Origin: Salipiger sp. H15
Lineage (GTDB): Bacteria > Pseudomonadota > Alphaproteobacteria > Rhodobacterales > Rhodobacteraceae
NCBI RefSeq assembly: GCF_040409955.1
Contig: NZ_CP123384.1
Coordinates: forward strand, 248,001-312,000
Direction: 5' to 3'
Length of the DNA stretch: 64,000 bases
Shown: piece by piece, positions 63,776-64,000 of the stretch
Layout: the number at the start of each line of letters is the position of its first letter
How positions within the stretch are numbered: position 1 is the first letter of the stretch
Program-made: the position numbers and the translations under genes
The notes under the pieces: model-generated
Told to the model about the DNA's origin: nothing
The model's input: the letters and a program-made list of their open reading frames with translations, nothing else
Databases searched by the model: none

Positions 63776-64000
63776 TCAGGCCGCCCGCGCGCCCAGCCGG
63801 TACATGAACAGCGTCGCGTCCCGCCGCGCCGTGCCTTCCGGGGCCAGCGCGTATTCGGGAATTTCTCCCGCGGGGAGGAAGCCGCAGGAAGCGTAGAGCC
63901 GCTGCGCCGCGTCGCCGGTGCGGGTGTCGAGCGTGATGAGATCCCGCCCCAGCCCCTCGGCGCGGGTCAGCAGCGCCTCGACCAGCGCCCGCGCCAGACC
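63776..64000 (-). CDS. GNAT-family N-acetyltransferase (C-terminal part, cut by window edge)
   Basis: The visible 74 C-terminal residues read GLARALVEALLTRAEGLGRD then LITLDTRTGDAAQRLYASCG and end in YRLGARAA. The pattern of acetyl-CoA-loop helix, TLDT strand and LYxSCGF is the C-terminal half of the GNAT fold. Substrate is unknown. The gene converges on sdaA with 9 bp between the stop codons. Confidence 0.85.
   Translation of the reverse strand, partial: GLARALVEALLTRAEGLGRDLITLDTRTGDAAQRLYASCGFLPAGEIPEYALAPEGTARRDATLFMYRLGARAA

Overview
The window is GC-rich chromosomal DNA from an alphaproteobacterium, most likely a marine Roseobacter-type member of Rhodobacteraceae. The basis is the gene set (C-P lyase cluster next to phnCDE, a GH8/membrane-fusion/GT2 glucan locus, opgG-opgH-opgC, pcaIJF with an IclR regulator), tightly packed ATGA-coupled operons, and a dispersed intergenic motif reading CTTTCATCTTTCC..AAATACTC. 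Genus assignment is not possible from this alone. I saw no rRNA, tRNA, CRISPR array, insertion sequence, prophage or replication origin.

Region 1 (1-14.6 kb) is a phosphonate island. A minus-strand C-P lyase operon, phnG-H-I-(unknown acidic gene)-J-K-L-N, diverges from plus-strand phnF (GntR repressor) and phnM across a palindromic operator. A chemoreceptor gene follows phnM. A minus-strand transport operon, phnC-D-E-E-hexapeptide transferase, converges on it. Uptake (PhnCDE), triphosphate-ribosyl transfer (PhnGHIL), pyrophosphate removal (PhnM), C-P cleavage (PhnJ) and PRPP formation (PhnN) are all present.

Region 2 (14.6-22.8 kb) holds an unrecognised polytopic membrane protein with an M19 dipeptidase, then thiamine genes: riboswitch-thiD on plus and riboswitch-thiC-thiM-thiE on minus, converging on a shared CTAG stop site. 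fabD follows. Region 3 (22.9-28.2 kb) is a branched-chain-type ABC operon with a fused LivH-LivM permease and a MarR regulator.

Region 4 (28.2-38.8 kb) is all minus strand: an EEP-family hydrolase, an RND efflux pair, and the periplasmic glucan operon opgG-(60-aa ORF)-opgH-opgC. An island rich in small hairpins lies upstream of opgG. Region 5 (38.7-46.7 kb) is one long minus-strand operon: peptide-type ABC transporter dppA-B-C-F-(33-aa ORF)-D, then amidase, RidA-family protein and Asp/Glu racemase-family protein. It looks like an uptake-plus-catabolism system for an amide or amino-acid derivative.

Region 6 (47.0-51.9 kb) is a plus-strand exopolysaccharide locus: GH8 glucanase, single-pass membrane fusion protein and GT2 synthase with a degenerate PilZ-like tail, resembling the rhizobial bgsBA mixed-linkage glucan system. 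A small envelope-protein gene converges on it. Region 7 (52.1-64 kb) holds pcaI-J-F with a divergent IclR regulator, degP, hflK-hflC-DUF2065, glutathione reductase, rpiA, sdaA and a partial GNAT acetyltransferase.

The best candidates for undescribed biology are three small operon-embedded genes (2601-3005, 36672-36854, 41992-42093), the hairpin island that supplies the racemase C-terminus, the chemoreceptor inside the phosphonate island, and the dpp-amidase-Rid-racemase operon.
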